Positions 44,578-56,250 of a stretch of 64,000 bases of DNA are shown one piece after another. Position numbers and translations under genes: made by a program. Position 1 is the first letter of the stretch. Every line of letters begins with the position of its first letter. This DNA comes from Mycobacterium sp. Aquia_216 (GTDB lineage: Bacteria; Actinomycetota; Actinomycetes; Mycobacteriales; Mycobacteriaceae), in the NCBI RefSeq assembly GCF_026723865.1, contig NZ_CP113529.1:2976001-3040000 (forward strand), in the 5' to 3' direction. A model generated the notes under the pieces. The model saw nothing but the letters and a program-made list of their open reading frames with translations. It was not told where the DNA came from and made no database searches.

Positions 44578-46062
44578 TTACCTCGGCGCGGTGTTGGAAT
44601 GCTGCGCCGGGACCACCACCGTTGCGCCCGAAGGGGCCGGCGACGCGCCGGGCAACGCAGCCCGCGGCACTCCGGGAGTACCCAGCTGGCCGGCCAGCCA
44701 CGGCAACGCGGCCGCGAAGACTCGGTCGGCGAACGGCCAGTCGTGCTTGCCCGGCTGGGGTAGCACCGCGCAGTCGATGCCATTGGCACGGCCGAGCGCG
44801 CAGAGCGAGTAGGCGGCCGCTGTCTGGTTGCTCGGGTTGGCGGCGGCGTCGCGCCCCGCGAGCCGCATCGCGGCGGTGTCCGTCGTCGCGACGTCGCGCT
44901 GCGCCGCGGGCGGGCCGTCCGAAGAGATCGCGAACCAACCGGACACGTCGTGATACTGGCCGTGCCGGTTGATCACGGTGCTCGGGTCGAATGACGCCCA
45001 CGCGTCGGTGTTTCCACCGAACAGCCGGCTGATGGTTTGCGCCTTGTTGCCGGCATTCGGGAAGAAATCGCCGGCGACGTCGACGAAGGCACTGAACATG
45101 TCCGGGTGCATGACGGTCAAGTCCACCGCGCAGGTTCCGCCCATTGACCAGCCCGCCACGCCCCAGTTGGAGCGGTCCCGGCTGACGCCGAAGTTCGAAA
45201 CCATGTAGGGGACGACGTCTTTGGTCAGATGATCGGCGGCATTCCCGCGTACTCCGTTGACGCATTCGGTGTCGTTGTTGAAGGCTCCGCCGGAATCCAC
45301 GAACACCAACACCGGAGCCTGACCGTCGTGCGTCGCGGCGAAGGCATCGATCGTGTTGATCGCATTGCCGGCACGCGTCCAGTCCGCGGGGGTATTGAAC
45401 TGCCCGCCGATCATCATCACGGTCGGCAGCGGCGGCGGCGGGCTACTGACGAACCATTCGGGCGGCAGGTACACCAGCTCGCCGCGGTGTTTGAAGTGTG
45501 AGGCGTCCGAGGGGATTACCACCGGAACCACGCTGCCGTGCGGCGGCCGATTTCCCTTGGCGACCATCGCGGTAACGGTGGCCCGATCGGTCTGGTCGGG
45601 GAGCGGGCCCGAGGTGAGCTGGCTCCACGCGGACTGCACGGTGGGGAAGTAGCCGACCCACAGATTGAGCGTCAGTGCGGCGCTCAGCAGGCAAAGCGGC
45701 ACCGACGCCACGGCGGTACCGCGTTGCCAACCGCGCGCGCCGCGCCAGCCCAGAAACAGCACGGCAGCGGCCATACCGGTCAGCGCGGTCCAAAGCCACA
45801 GCGCGGCCGGCGCGGGTTCGTCGGACAGACCCCGGTCGACGATGTACCAATGCGTTCCGTATGCCGCGGTGCCGCCGACGAGGGCCGCGAGCGGCAGGCA
45901 CACCATCCGCCAACGCCAGGACCTCCGGCCCACGGCCAGCGCCAGCGCGATCGCGGTGACGACCTGGACCGTGATCGGCACCCAGCCGTGCATGAGCGAG
46001 GTATGAGTGCTCGCCAAAAACTGCCCGGTGGCATCGGACGCCGGCGCTGTCACGCGATCCAT
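44578..46062 (-). CDS. Membrane-anchored esterase, antigen-85/esterase D family (Rv1639c-like)
   Basis: 494 residues. Four N-terminal membrane helices (~20-155) are followed by an alpha/beta-hydrolase domain outside the membrane. The nucleophile is in GVAGWSMGGTC, the acid probably in the DAWASFDPS region, and the histidine in PGKHDWPFAD. Such proteins may act on mycolyl or other envelope esters; substrate unknown. It is downstream of lysX, 77 bases apart, on the same strand. Confidence 0.88.
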   Translation of the reverse strand: MDRVTAPASDATGQFLASTHTSLMHGWVPITVQVVTAIALALAVGRRSWRWRMVCLPLAALVGGTAAYGTHWYIVDRGLSDEPAPAALWLWTALTGMAAAVLFLGWRGARGWQRGTAVASVPLCLLSAALTLNLWVGYFPTVQSAWSQLTSGPLPDQTDRATVTAMVAKGNRPPHGSVVPVVIPSDASHFKHRGELVYLPPEWFVSSPPPPLPTVMMIGGQFNTPADWTRAGNAINTIDAFAATHDGQAPVLVFVDSGGAFNNDTECVNGVRGNAADHLTKDVVPYMVSNFGVSRDRSNWGVAGWSMGGTCAVDLTVMHPDMFSAFVDVAGDFFPNAGNKAQTISRLFGGNTDAWASFDPSTVINRHGQYHDVSGWFAISSDGPPAAQRDVATTDTAAMRLAGRDAAANPSNQTAAAYSLCALGRANGIDCAVLPQPGKHDWPFADRVFAAALPWLAGQLGTPGVPRAALPGASPAPSGATVVVPAQHSNTAPR

Positions 46063-46139
46063 TGTGATCGATTGTTAACCATCCCGGAACATAATTACGC
46101 GATGTTCCTGTGCAGTCGCTGGGGCCTCAGGACCCGCGG

Positions 46140-49100
46140 CTAATGCGGTTTGGCCAGCGGAAACGGCAGGGTCTCGCGGATGCTGCGGCCAGTTATGAGC
46201 ATTACGAGCCGATCGATACCCATGCCGAGCCCGCCGGTCGGCGGCATCGCGTATTCCATGGCCTGCAGGAAGTCTTCGTCGAGTTCCATTGCCTCCGGAT
46301 CACCACCGGCGGCCAGTAGCGACTGCGCAAGCAGCCGGCGCCGTTGCTCTACCGGGTCGGTGAGCTCGCTGTAGGCCGTGCCGAGCTCCACACCCCACGC
46401 CACCAGGTCCCACCGCTCGGCGACCCCGGGCTGACTGCGGTGCGGCCGGGTCAACGGTGACACGGATGTCGGAAAGTCGATGTAGAACGTCGGACCCTTG
46501 GTCCGGCCCTCGACCAGGTGCTCGTAGAGCTCCAGCACCACCGCCCCGGCGTCCCAATGGTCCCGGTAAGGAATGTGGGCCCGGTCGGACAGCTTGCGCA
46601 GCGCGGCCAGCGACGTGTTCGGGTTGATGCGTTCGCCGAGCACTTCGGAGACCGCGTCGTGCACGGTCTTCACCGGCCACACGCCGGAGATGTCGACCGG
46701 TTCCAGACGGGCGTCGTTGGCGGACGAGTCGTCGGCGCGGGGCCGCAGCACGGTCTGCGCCCCGTTGGCGGCTTCGGCGGCGTTTTGGATGAGCTCGCGG
46801 CAGCCGTCGATCCACACCCGGTAGTCGGCGTGCGCCTGGTAGGCCTCCAGCAGCGTGAACTCCGGGTTGTGGCTGAAGTCGACACCTTCGTTGCGGAAGG
46901 CGCGGCCCAGTTCGAACACCCGCTCCACGCCGCCGACACACAACCGCTTCAAATAGAGCTCGGGCGCGATGCGCAGAAAGAGGTCCATGTCGTAGGTGTT
47001 GATATGCGTGACGAACGGGCGGGCGGCGGCTCCGCCGTGGATCTGTTGCAGGATCGGGGTTTCCACCTCGATGAAACCCTTACTGAACAACGTTTCCCGA
47101 ACCGAACGCAGCACGCTGCTGCGGGCCGTCACCAGGTTGCGTGACTCGGCATTGACCGCCAGGTCGACGTAGCGGCTGCGCACCCGCGCTTCCGGGTCGG
47201 TCAGGCCGTTCCACTTGTTCGGCAATGGCCGCAAGCACTTTCCGACCATCCGCCAATCGCTCACGATCAAGGAGCGCGTTCCGCGTTTACTGAATCCCAT
47301 ATGCCCGGTCATCTCGACCAGGTCACCGAGATCGATGGCTGCGGTGAAATCGGCGGTACGGCCGGCCGCCAGGCGCGAATTGTCCAGCAGCACTTGCATT
47401 TCGCCCGACCAGTCACGCAATTCTGCGAACAGCACACCGCCGAAGTCGCGTATCCGCAAGATGCGGCCGGCGATCGAGACGGTGTCCTGGTCGTCGGCGT
47501 CGAGGGCTTGTGCGACGGTGTGACTCGGCGGCGATCCCACCGGGTAGGCATCAATTCCGTTGTGCTGCAGCGTCCTCAGTTTGGCCAGCCGGACCCGCAC
47601 CTGTTCGGGGAGGCGGCGCCGGTACTCCTCGGAGTCGACCTCGTCGCCGCGTCGCAACCCGCTGACGTCCGGAGTGGATCCGTCTTCGTGCAGCAACCCG
47701 GATTCCGCCAACCGGGCCGGCACGGCGGAATGGTGCCCGGTGTGCACCTTGTCGCGCCGGCTGAACGGCAATACCAGGAACCCTTCGGCCATCGCCGACG
47801 CAACACCCACCCGCGGGATCAACCGGGCGTCCTCGTAGCAGGCGTAGCGCGGCACCCACTCGGGTTGGTATTTCATGTTCGAGCGGTACAGCGTCTCCAA
47901 CTGCCACCAGCGGGAGAAGAACAGCAGCAACCCTCGCCACAGTCGCGCGATCGGCCCGGCGCCGAGCTGGGCGCCCTGCTCGAACGCGGACCGGAACATG
48001 GCAAAGTTCAGCGAAACACGGTTGATGCCAAGCGCTTCGGCGTTCAGGGCCAGTTCGCTGACCATGAATTCGTTGGTGCCGTTGGGGGATTGCGGAGAGC
48101 GGCGCATCAGATCCAGGGAGACGCCGGTGCTTCCCCACGGGACCAGGGACAGCATCGCGACCACCCGGCCGTCCCGGTCTAATGCCTCGACCAGCAGGCA
48201 ATCCCCGTCGGCCGGATCACCCAGGCGGCCCAGCGCCATGGAAAACCCGCGCTCGGACTGGGTATCGCGCCAGGCGTTGGCGCGTGAAATCGTTTCGGTC
48301 ATCTCGTCTGCCGAGATGTCGCGGTGCCGCCGGATGCGTGCCGTCAGCCCGGCGCGGCGTGCTCGCGTCACGGCCTGGCGCACCCCGCGCATGTCCGGGC
48401 CGGACAGCCGGTAGTCGGCGGTCCGCAGGATGGCCTCATCGCCGAGCTCGAGCGCATTGAGGCCGCGCTCACGATAGGCCTGGGCTCCTTGCGAGCTGGC
48501 GCCCATCACACCTGGCGCCCAGCCATAGGTTTTGCACAACGCCAACCACGCCTCGATGGCTTGCGGCCAGGCGCGGGGATCGCCCACCGGGTCGCCACTG
48601 GCCAGGCAGACGCCGACCTCGACCCGGTAGGTGATCGCGGCGCGACCGCTGTTCGCGAACACCACCGATTTGTCGCGACGGGTGGCGAAGTAACCCAGGG
48701 AGTCGTTCTTGCCGAACAGCTCGAGCAGCCCGCGGATCGCCGACTCGTCCTCGCCGGTCAGAGCGTTGTCGGCGCGCTGGGACTGGAACAGCACGATTGC
48801 GGCCGCAATCAGCGCGAGCGCGCCGAACAATCCGAAGATCGCGTTGAGTAAAACGTGCGGCTTGCCGGTGAACAGGTCGGGGTCGGCGAGGGCGAACCCG
48901 ACCACCCGGTTGGCCACGTAACCGAGCCGGTCCTGGCGCGCCAGCGATCCTGGGAACAGCTCGACCAGTCCCCAGGACAAAAGGATTCCGATCACGTCCC
49001 CGACGACGAGCACGGCGGCCGCCTTCAACAGCGCGGCTCGGCGGACTTTGGCCCAGAATTCCCGATAGCTCAACACCAGCAGCACGATCACGACGATGTG

Positions 49101-49484
49101 CATCGCGAACCCGAGGTTCTCCCCGAACGTCTCGGCCGCGGTGTTGTCGCCGGCGGCGATATCGGCGGCGTTCCAAAACGCGGCCAGGACCATTTGGCCC
49201 AGCAGCACCCACCAGGCGATGCGCTTGCGGGCGGTCAGCGCCGCCGCCAGCAGCGCCAGCACGAACGACCACGCGATGCTGGTGTCGGGGAAGTTGAATA
49301 AATAGTCGTTGATGAATTCCCGCGGCGCCTTGATCAACCACCGGAGCAGTGGCGACACGCTGCCGATCAAGGACAGGGTGGCGATGACGCCAACAGTCCA
49401 GCCGGCCGCCGCCGGTACCCACCGATATCGGGAACTCGACCGGCTGCCTGAACGAGGCCCCGAAGCAGCAGAAGCGAGAGTCAC
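46140..49484 (-). CDS. lysX: Bifunctional lysyl-tRNA synthetase / lysylphosphatidylglycerol synthase
   Basis: 1114 residues: N-terminal MprF-like membrane helices (~25-240), a DUF2156/GNAT aminoacyl-transfer domain (~250-580, [22 protein letters not shown]), an OB-fold (~660-740, [19 protein letters not shown] in part) and a class II lysyl-tRNA synthetase core (motif 2 [21 protein letters not shown] in part, motif 3 [12 protein letters not shown]). It charges tRNA-Lys and moves lysine to phosphatidylglycerol, protecting against cationic peptides. I favour GTG 49484, with TATCCT eight bases upstream; a longer N terminus would be out of frame. Confidence 0.95.
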   Translation of the reverse strand: MTLASAASGPRSGSRSSSRYRWVPAAAGWTVGVIATLSLIGSVSPLLRWLIKAPREFINDYLFNFPDTSIAWSFVLALLAAALTARKRIAWWVLLGQMVLAAFWNAADIAAGDNTAAETFGENLGFAMHIVVIVLLVLSYREFWAKVRRAALLKAAAVLVVGDVIGILLSWGLVELFPGSLARQDRLGYVANRVVGFALADPDLFTGKPHVLLNAIFGLFGALALIAAAIVLFQSQRADNALTGEDESAIRGLLELFGKNDSLGYFATRRDKSVVFANSGRAAITYRVEVGVCLASGDPVGDPRAWPQAIEAWLALCKTYGWAPGVMGASSQGAQAYRERGLNALELGDEAILRTADYRLSGPDMRGVRQAVTRARRAGLTARIRRHRDISADEMTETISRANAWRDTQSERGFSMALGRLGDPADGDCLLVEALDRDGRVVAMLSLVPWGSTGVSLDLMRRSPQSPNGTNEFMVSELALNAEALGINRVSLNFAMFRSAFEQGAQLGAGPIARLWRGLLLFFSRWWQLETLYRSNMKYQPEWVPRYACYEDARLIPRVGVASAMAEGFLVLPFSRRDKVHTGHHSAVPARLAESGLLHEDGSTPDVSGLRRGDEVDSEEYRRRLPEQVRVRLAKLRTLQHNGIDAYPVGSPPSHTVAQALDADDQDTVSIAGRILRIRDFGGVLFAELRDWSGEMQVLLDNSRLAAGRTADFTAAIDLGDLVEMTGHMGFSKRGTRSLIVSDWRMVGKCLRPLPNKWNGLTDPEARVRSRYVDLAVNAESRNLVTARSSVLRSVRETLFSKGFIEVETPILQQIHGGAAARPFVTHINTYDMDLFLRIAPELYLKRLCVGGVERVFELGRAFRNEGVDFSHNPEFTLLEAYQAHADYRVWIDGCRELIQNAAEAANGAQTVLRPRADDSSANDARLEPVDISGVWPVKTVHDAVSEVLGERINPNTSLAALRKLSDRAHIPYRDHWDAGAVVLELYEHLVEGRTKGPTFYIDFPTSVSPLTRPHRSQPGVAERWDLVAWGVELGTAYSELTDPVEQRRRLLAQSLLAAGGDPEAMELDEDFLQAMEYAMPPTGGLGMGIDRLVMLITGRSIRETLPFPLAKPH

Positions 49485-49640
49485 AGACCGCGAGGATAAG
49501 CCCTCAACCCGTGAAATGCCTGGCGAAGCGCCAATAGTCGTCGAGACTACTTATCCGTCCGGGCGGAGCGCGATCACGCACGCCAGACGCCTGGCCTCGT
49601 CGTCCCCGGGGAGCTGAAATGCGGGAAGTCGCCTGATGGC

Positions 49641-49649
49641 TGCTAGACT
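49641..49649 (+). promoter_or_regulatory. Extended -10 promoter for infC operon
   Basis: TGCTAGACT carries the extended -10 TGn followed by TAGACT. No convincing -35. Transcription would start near 49656, giving a leader of about 285 bases. Confidence 0.55.
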
Positions 49650-49940
49650 TGCCTCCGCGACCATCCCGGCTAAGGCCTGGGACAGTTAAGTGGAGTCCCA
49701 CTCCCACCGCTAGCCGCGAAATCGTTCAAGGCGCAGCGGTCCGGTCACCGGCACCGCGAGGTGCCTGTTTCGCGCATGGCGCGGACGGTTCGAAGGTATT
49801 TCGGGCCGTGATCGGTCGGCATTGGGCCCTGCTTCTGCAGGGCTTTTTTGCTGATGGTGTGGTGTTTCCACCGCTGAATCCCACGGGCCCAGTCATCGGT
49901 CGTAGCGAGACGACGACAGAAGCCCAACAAGGGAGGCCCC
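49650..49940 (+). promoter_or_regulatory. Structured 5' leader of infC
   Basis: Long leader between promoter and the infC start. It contains GTGGAGT/ACTCCCAC (near 49691-49710), a GC-rich central part, and the intrinsic-terminator-like hairpin at 49826-49849. No open frame with a convincing start was seen on the plus strand. Layout fits transcription attenuation of the infC-rpmI-rplT operon. Confidence 0.5.
49826..49849 (+). terminator. Intrinsic terminator/attenuator in the infC leader
   Basis: GCCCTGC, loop TTCT, GCAGGGC, then six T residues. The stem is perfect (49826-49832 with 49837-49843) and the T run is 49844-49849. It lies ~90 bases before the infC start, inside the leader. Confidence 0.75.
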
Positions 49941-50549
<609 letters not shown>

Positions 50550-50584
50550 CCCGACAGCCAGAACAAGCGAGAACTAGAGGAAAC

Positions 50585-50779
50585 ATGCCCAAGGCCAAAT
50601 CCCACAGCGGGGCGACCAAGCGATTCCGGCGCACCGGAACCGGAAAGATCGTCCGCCAGAAGGTCAATCGTCGACACCTGCTCGAGCACAAGCCGAGCAA
50701 GCGAACCCGACGCCTCGATGGCCGCACCGTCGTCGCCGCGAACGACACCAAGCGTGTCAACGCGATGCTGAACGGCTGA
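50585..50779 (+). CDS. rpmI: 50S ribosomal protein L35
   Basis: 64 residues, basic ([20 protein letters not shown]), the usual L35 opening. Ribosome site AGAGGA upstream. Second gene of the infC operon, 35 bases after infC. Confidence 0.97.
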   Translation: MPKAKSHSGATKRFRRTGTGKIVRQKVNRRHLLEHKPSKRTRRLDGRTVVAANDTKRVNAMLNG

Positions 50780-50865
50780 CCTTTCAACAAAAGCCGAGTC
50801 CCGGGCCAAGGCACAGCTGCCGCCGGCACCTGACCATTTACATCTGAACGAGAGTAGGAACATCC

Positions 50866-51255
50866 ATGGCACGCGTAAAGCGGGCAGTCAACGCCCACAA
50901 GAAGAGGCGCAGCGTCCTGACGGCCTCGAAGGGCTATCGCGGCCAGAGGTCCCGGCTCTATCGCAAAGCCAAAGAGCAGCAACTACATTCGCTGCAGTAC
51001 GCGTACCGCGACCGCCGTGCGCGCAAGGGTGAGTTCCGCAAGTTGTGGATCTCGCGGATCAACGCGGCGGCGCGCGCCAACGACATCACTTACAACCGGC
51101 TGATTCAAGGCCTGAAGGCCGCCGGTGTGGAAGTCGACCGCAAAAACCTTGCCGACATTGCGGTTACCGATTCGGCTGCGTTCGCCGCGCTGGTCGAGGT
51201 CGCTCGGGCGGCACTGCCCAAGGACGTCAACGCGCCCTCCGGAGAAGCTGCTTAA
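50866..51255 (+). CDS. rplT: 50S ribosomal protein L20
   Basis: 129 residues: [20 protein letters not shown], then [16 protein letters not shown] and the globular C terminus with [20 protein letters not shown] (in part). Binds 23S rRNA early in assembly and in other bacteria represses its own operon. An 86-base spacer follows rpmI; tsnR starts 5 bases after the stop. Confidence 0.97.
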   Translation: MARVKRAVNAHKKRRSVLTASKGYRGQRSRLYRKAKEQQLHSLQYAYRDRRARKGEFRKLWISRINAAARANDITYNRLIQGLKAAGVEVDRKNLADIAVTDSAAFAALVEVARAALPKDVNAPSGEAA

Positions 51256-51259
51256 CCCG

Positions 51260-52051
51260 GTGCTCACGGAGCGCTCGGCCCGGGTGGCCGCGGCGGTCAA
51301 ATTGCATCGCCATGTCGTACGACGGCGGGCCGGTCAGTTCCTCGCCGAAGGTTCCAACTTGGTCGAGGCCGCGTCGGCGCGCGGACTTGTCCGTGAGGTG
51401 TTCGTCACCGAGCTTGCCGCGCAGCGCCACGCAACACTGCTGGGTACCCAGCGGTATCCGGTCCATGTGGTCACTGACCGCGCGGCGAAAGCCTTGTCCG
51501 ACACCGTTACTCCGGCGGGGTTGGTGGCCGTGTGCGATATGCCGGCTACCGGACTGCAACAGGCGCTAGCCGGTTCGCCGCGGCTGGTTGCGGTTGCCGT
51601 CGAGATCAGCGAGCCGGGCAATGCGGGCACCCTGATCCGGCTCGCCGACGCGCTGGGAGCGGCGGCGGTGATCCTCGCCGGGCACAGTGTCGACCCCTAC
51701 AACGGCAAGTGCCTGCGCGCCTCGGCCGGCAGCATCTTCTCGCTTCCGGTTGTCGCCGCCCCTGACGTGGACGCGGTGCTGGGCGCCGTGCGCGCCGCAG
51801 GGCTGCAGGCACTGGCTACCACCGTCGACGGCGGCATCCGCCTGGACGAGGCCGACGAGCTGTTGGGCACGCCGACGGCGTGGCTGTTCGGGCCCGAATC
51901 ACACGGCCTGTCCGAAGAGATCACCGACCAAGCCGACCATCGCGTGCGCATCCCGATGTCGGGCGGCGCGGAAAGCCTCAACGTGGCCGCCGCCGCGGCG
52001 ATCTGTCTGTACCAGAGCGCCCGGGCGCTGGGCGTGTTGCAGCGGTTTTAG
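51260..52051 (+). CDS. tsnR: SpoU-family rRNA 2'-O-methyltransferase (TsnR-like)
   Basis: 263 residues. N-terminal RNA-binding domain (FLAEGSNLVEAA) and SPOUT methyltransferase core with motif 1 EPGNAGTLIRLADALGAAAVI, motif 2 WLFGPESHGLSEE and motif 3 IPMSGGAESLNVAAAAAI; these bind S-adenosylmethionine in a knot. Likely 23S rRNA target. GTG 51260 gives VLTERSARVAAAVK; earlier in-frame starts would overlap rplT. Last four bases overlap the convergent gene. Confidence 0.9.
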   Translation: MLTERSARVAAAVKLHRHVVRRRAGQFLAEGSNLVEAASARGLVREVFVTELAAQRHATLLGTQRYPVHVVTDRAAKALSDTVTPAGLVAVCDMPATGLQQALAGSPRLVAVAVEISEPGNAGTLIRLADALGAAAVILAGHSVDPYNGKCLRASAGSIFSLPVVAAPDVDAVLGAVRAAGLQALATTVDGGIRLDEADELLGTPTAWLFGPESHGLSEEITDQADHRVRIPMSGGAESLNVAAAAAICLYQSARALGVLQRF

Positions 52052-53067
52052 GCGGCGCTGCGCCGGCCCCGGGCGGGCCGCAGCCCGGCCAGCGACAGGG
52101 TGGTGTGGACCAGCGACCCGGCCCGCTCGATCAACGACTTGTGCGGTGGAAAGTAGTGCATCGGCAGCCCCCGCCGGTCGCGCGGCGGGGCCATGAATTC
52201 GGGCGCCTCGACCAGCGGCGCGTCGATCGGAGCCCGGCCCTCGGCGCGGCGGTAAGCGGCCAGTGCCCGTGGGTGCAGCCGGATTTCGTCGGGCACCGCC
52301 AGGAACGCCAGCTCGATCATCTTGCCGAACACCCGCAACAAGATCTCGTCACCCGGTGTCCAGCGCATGCCCGCCTTCTCCCGCACCGCGGGCTCGAATA
52401 GCCCGGCGGCGATCCAGCGCTGACCGGCCACCAGCGGTTTGAACATCTGATCCCAGATCGGCGTCGGCATCAGGATGAACTTCGGCTTGGGGATGCGCAT
52501 CCGGAAGATCTCCAGCGTCGCCTGGTTGATCTCCAGCTCGTCGCGGCAGACCCGGTCCCAGTACTCCTGAAATTCCTCCCACGACTGGGGCACCGGTCGC
52601 ATGCTCATCCCATACATCCGGTACCACTGCACGTGCTCGTCGAACAGCTGGCGTTTCTCCGCCTCGGTCAGACCGCCGCAGAAGTACTCGGCGACCTTGA
52701 CGACGAGCATGAAGAACGTCGCGTGTGCCCAGTAGAAGGTTTCCGGGTTCAGCGCGTGGTAACGGCGCCCCTCGGCATCAATCCCCTTGATGGTGTCGTG
52801 GTAGTGCTTGATCTGCGCACCCGTCAGGGCCGCACGCTCGCCGTCGTAGACCACGCCCATGATCGGGTACACCGACCGGGCCACCCGTTGCAGGGGCTCA
52901 CGCAGCAGGATCGAATGCTCCTCGACGCCCGCGCCGAGCTGTGGGTACATGTTCTGGATCGCTCCGATCCAGACGCCCATCATTCCGGTGCGCAGGTCGC
53001 CAAAGTACTTCCAGGTGAGCGAATCTGGTCCAAGCGGATCAGCGAATGTAGTCGATACGGCAGTCAT
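52048..53067 (-). CDS. Oxygenase MpaB-family protein (DUF2236; Rv1645c-like)
   Basis: 339 residues, all-helical DUF2236/MpaB fold seen in heme-binding oxygenases such as latex-clearing protein. The conserved helix ALNPETFYWAHATFFM carries a histidine near the heme site, and GRRYHALNP the preceding family motif. Substrate unknown. ATG 53067 has AGGAGGG five bases upstream; the GTG at 53070 is too close to it. Confidence 0.85.
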   Translation of the reverse strand: MTAVSTTFADPLGPDSLTWKYFGDLRTGMMGVWIGAIQNMYPQLGAGVEEHSILLREPLQRVARSVYPIMGVVYDGERAALTGAQIKHYHDTIKGIDAEGRRYHALNPETFYWAHATFFMLVVKVAEYFCGGLTEAEKRQLFDEHVQWYRMYGMSMRPVPQSWEEFQEYWDRVCRDELEINQATLEIFRMRIPKPKFILMPTPIWDQMFKPLVAGQRWIAAGLFEPAVREKAGMRWTPGDEILLRVFGKMIELAFLAVPDEIRLHPRALAAYRRAEGRAPIDAPLVEAPEFMAPPRDRRGLPMHYFPPHKSLIERAGSLVHTTLSLAGLRPARGRRSAA

Positions 53068-53257
53068 CACGCCCTCCTACTTCCTGACTGCGCTCAGATT
53101 AACTTTGACAACGCCCGTTGTCTACGATTCCAGCGTCCGCCGCGCGGTGGTGTTACCGAGATTCCACAGCCGTGTGGCAACCTCGTGATCAGGACGTTTG
53201 GTGCGATATGTGACACAAACCGGGTGGGCGTCGTTGCCCGGCTTCCCCGAAACTACT

Positions 53258-53263
53258 TACCCT
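53258..53263 (+). promoter_or_regulatory. -10 hexamer of the cyclase gene
   Basis: TACCCT six bases before GTG 53270, with TTGCCC (53234-53239) 18 bases upstream as a possible -35. Suggests a leaderless transcript. Confidence 0.5.
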
Positions 53264-53269
53264 TGCCAG

Positions 53270-54172
53270 GTGGAACTCGCGCCTCGCGATCCGGATCCGG
53301 ATCCGGGCGAGCCTTCAGAAACGGACTCAGAATCGGTGACGACAGCGGCGCCTCGCGGCTCGACCGATCTTTCCGGACGACGGCCGGTACACGCGGCCAC
53401 GCAGTGGTGGCAGACCGCTAATCGCAGCCCGGGTGTGGTGGCATTCATCCGGCGGGCGCGACGGATGTTGCCCGGAGATCCCGAGTTCGGTGACCCGCTC
53501 TCGACGGCGGGTGACGGCGGTCCGAGGGCGGCGGCCCGAGCCGCCGATCGGCTGCTGGGGGATCGCGACGCGGCGTCACGGGAGGTCAGCTTGAGCGTGC
53601 TGCAGGTGTGGCAGGCGCTGACCGAAGCGGTCTCGCGACGGCCGGCCAACCCCGAGGTGACGTTGGTGTTCACCGACTTGGTCGGCTTCTCGACCTGGTC
53701 GCTGCAGGCCGGCGACGACGCGGCGCTGACCCTGCTGCGCCAGGTGGCGCGGGCCGTGGAGCCGCCGCTGCTCGATGACGGCGGGCACATCGTCAAGCGG
53801 ATGGGCGACGGCATCATGGCGGTGTTCCGCCATCCGGATGTCGCGGTGCGGGCCGTGGTGGCCGCCGACGAGGCGGTGAGACAGGTCGAGGTGGCGGGCT
53901 ATCGGCCGCGCATGCGCGTCGGGATCCACACCGGCCGGCCCCAGCGGTTGGCCGCCGATTGGCTCGGTGTCGACGTCAATATCGCTGCTCGCGTGATGGA
54001 CCGCGCCTCCAAAGGCGGGATCATGATTTCGAGTGCGGCGCTGGATCTGATCCCACAAAGCGACCTGGATGCGATGGGCGTCGTCGCTAAACGCGCACGT
54101 AAATCCATGTTTGCACCGAAGACCCCGGGCATCCCGCCGGACTTGGCGATATATCGTCTCGAATACTCTTAG
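53270..54172 (+). CDS. Class III adenylate cyclase, soluble (Rv1647-like)
   Basis: 300 residues. N-terminal ~130 residues are a helical module (PGVVAFIRRARRMLPGDPEFGD, RAADRLLGDRDAASREVSLSVL in part) seen in Rv1647 relatives. The cyclase domain has the first metal Asp in LVFTDLVGFS, the second in VKRMGDGIMAVF, and VDVNIAARVM for the Asn/Arg. The Lys-Asp specificity pair is unclear without alignment. No membrane helix. GTG 53270 is preferred to 53198 because TACCCT lies six bases upstream and the earlier part lacks homology. Confidence 0.9.
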   Translation: MELAPRDPDPDPGEPSETDSESVTTAAPRGSTDLSGRRPVHAATQWWQTANRSPGVVAFIRRARRMLPGDPEFGDPLSTAGDGGPRAAARAADRLLGDRDAASREVSLSVLQVWQALTEAVSRRPANPEVTLVFTDLVGFSTWSLQAGDDAALTLLRQVARAVEPPLLDDGGHIVKRMGDGIMAVFRHPDVAVRAVVAADEAVRQVEVAGYRPRMRVGIHTGRPQRLAADWLGVDVNIAARVMDRASKGGIMISSAALDLIPQSDLDAMGVVAKRARKSMFAPKTPGIPPDLAIYRLEYS

Positions 54173-54220
54173 CAAGTTGACAGCGTCTCATCACAGAGCC
54201 GAAACAATTTAGCCGTCATA

Positions 54221-55051
54221 ATGGATTCAATGTTTGGGGGATTCTTTTCCCGGCTTGCCCGGGTCCGTTTCACCGTGGGGTATGTAGCGGTGCTGCTCGC
54301 GGTCAGCTGCGCCATCCTGGTGCTCGGCCAGCATGCGCATGACGTGATCGTGCAGCGTGCGAGCACCAACCTGCACAACCTGGCGCACGGACACGTGGGC
54401 ACGCTGCTGGGCAGCGCACTCGTCGTCGACGCCGGACCGCTCTGCTTCTGGCTGCCGTTCCTGACCTGCCTGCTGGCGCTCGCGGAGCTGCATCTGCAGA
54501 CCATCCGGCTGGTGGTGGCATTCGTGGTCGGCCACATCGGCGCGACGCTGGTGGTGGCCGCCGCTCTCGCCGCCGCCGTCGAGCTCGGCTGGATGCCGAC
54601 ATCCATCACCCGGGCCAGTGACGTCGGGATGAGCTATGGCGCGCTTGCCGTTCTCGGTGCGATGACGGCGGCGATACCGCAGCGATGGCGGCCGGCGTGG
54701 ATCGGCTGGTGGATCTCGGCGGGGCTGGCCTCGGCGATCATCGGCGCCGACTTCACCGACGCCGGGCACACCGTCGCCGTGATCCTGGGTGTGCTGGTGT
54801 CCGCCCGCTTCCGTCAACCGGTCCGCTGGACGCCGGTGCTGAGTGCGATGCTGGTGGCGTCGTCCGGCTTCGGGTTCCTGGTCCTCGCTCACCACTGGGG
54901 CACGATGGCGGCCGCTCCGGTCGTCGGGGCGCTGGGCGCGTTCGTCGCGCACAAGATCGCCCAGCTCAGGGCCACGCCCGACACGCCGCCGGTCGCGCCG
55001 GCGGACGACGCGGAAGCGCCCACCGGCCGACAGCCGGTCCTGGTCGGCTAA
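54221..55051 (+). CDS. Rhomboid-like membrane protein (Rv1648-like)
   Basis: 276 residues with 6-7 membrane helices and a short hydrophilic tail. The helix containing DVGMSYGALAVLGA and the later helix DAGHTVAVILGVL supply a Ser and a His in positions suggesting a rhomboid-type Ser/His dyad, but the classical GxSG box is altered. So it may be an inactive rhomboid relative or a divergent protease. ATG 54221 follows the cyclase gene by 48 bases on the same strand. Confidence 0.82.
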   Translation: MDSMFGGFFSRLARVRFTVGYVAVLLAVSCAILVLGQHAHDVIVQRASTNLHNLAHGHVGTLLGSALVVDAGPLCFWLPFLTCLLALAELHLQTIRLVVAFVVGHIGATLVVAAALAAAVELGWMPTSITRASDVGMSYGALAVLGAMTAAIPQRWRPAWIGWWISAGLASAIIGADFTDAGHTVAVILGVLVSARFRQPVRWTPVLSAMLVASSGFGFLVLAHHWGTMAAAPVVGALGAFVAHKIAQLRATPDTPPVAPADDAEAPTGRQPVLVG

Positions 55052-55112
55052 CCGCACCCGCCGTCGCGGCACGCAACGCAAACGCGCGCCGAGCGGCAAG
55101 CACCGAGTCACA

Positions 55113-55118
55113 TATGAT
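55113..55118 (+). promoter_or_regulatory. -10 hexamer upstream of pheS
   Basis: TATGAT, near-consensus, giving a leader of about 80 bases before pheS. I see no T-box or Phe-rich leader peptide in the remaining leader. Confidence 0.5.
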
Positions 55119-55188
55119 CGGCACTCGACCCGTGCCGCGCTCAAGGCCGCCCGTTCGGCGACGGTCCGGTCCGGAACAGCCTCATTAG

Positions 55189-56249
<1,061 letters not shown>

Positions 56250-56250
<1 letters not shown>

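Noticed and set aside
49504..49707. Minus-strand frame upstream of lysX as an N-terminal extension or separate peptide
   Set aside because: It ends in a stop before lysX and is out of frame with it; it lies over the infC promoter and leader. Treated as a finding about annotation, not as a gene.
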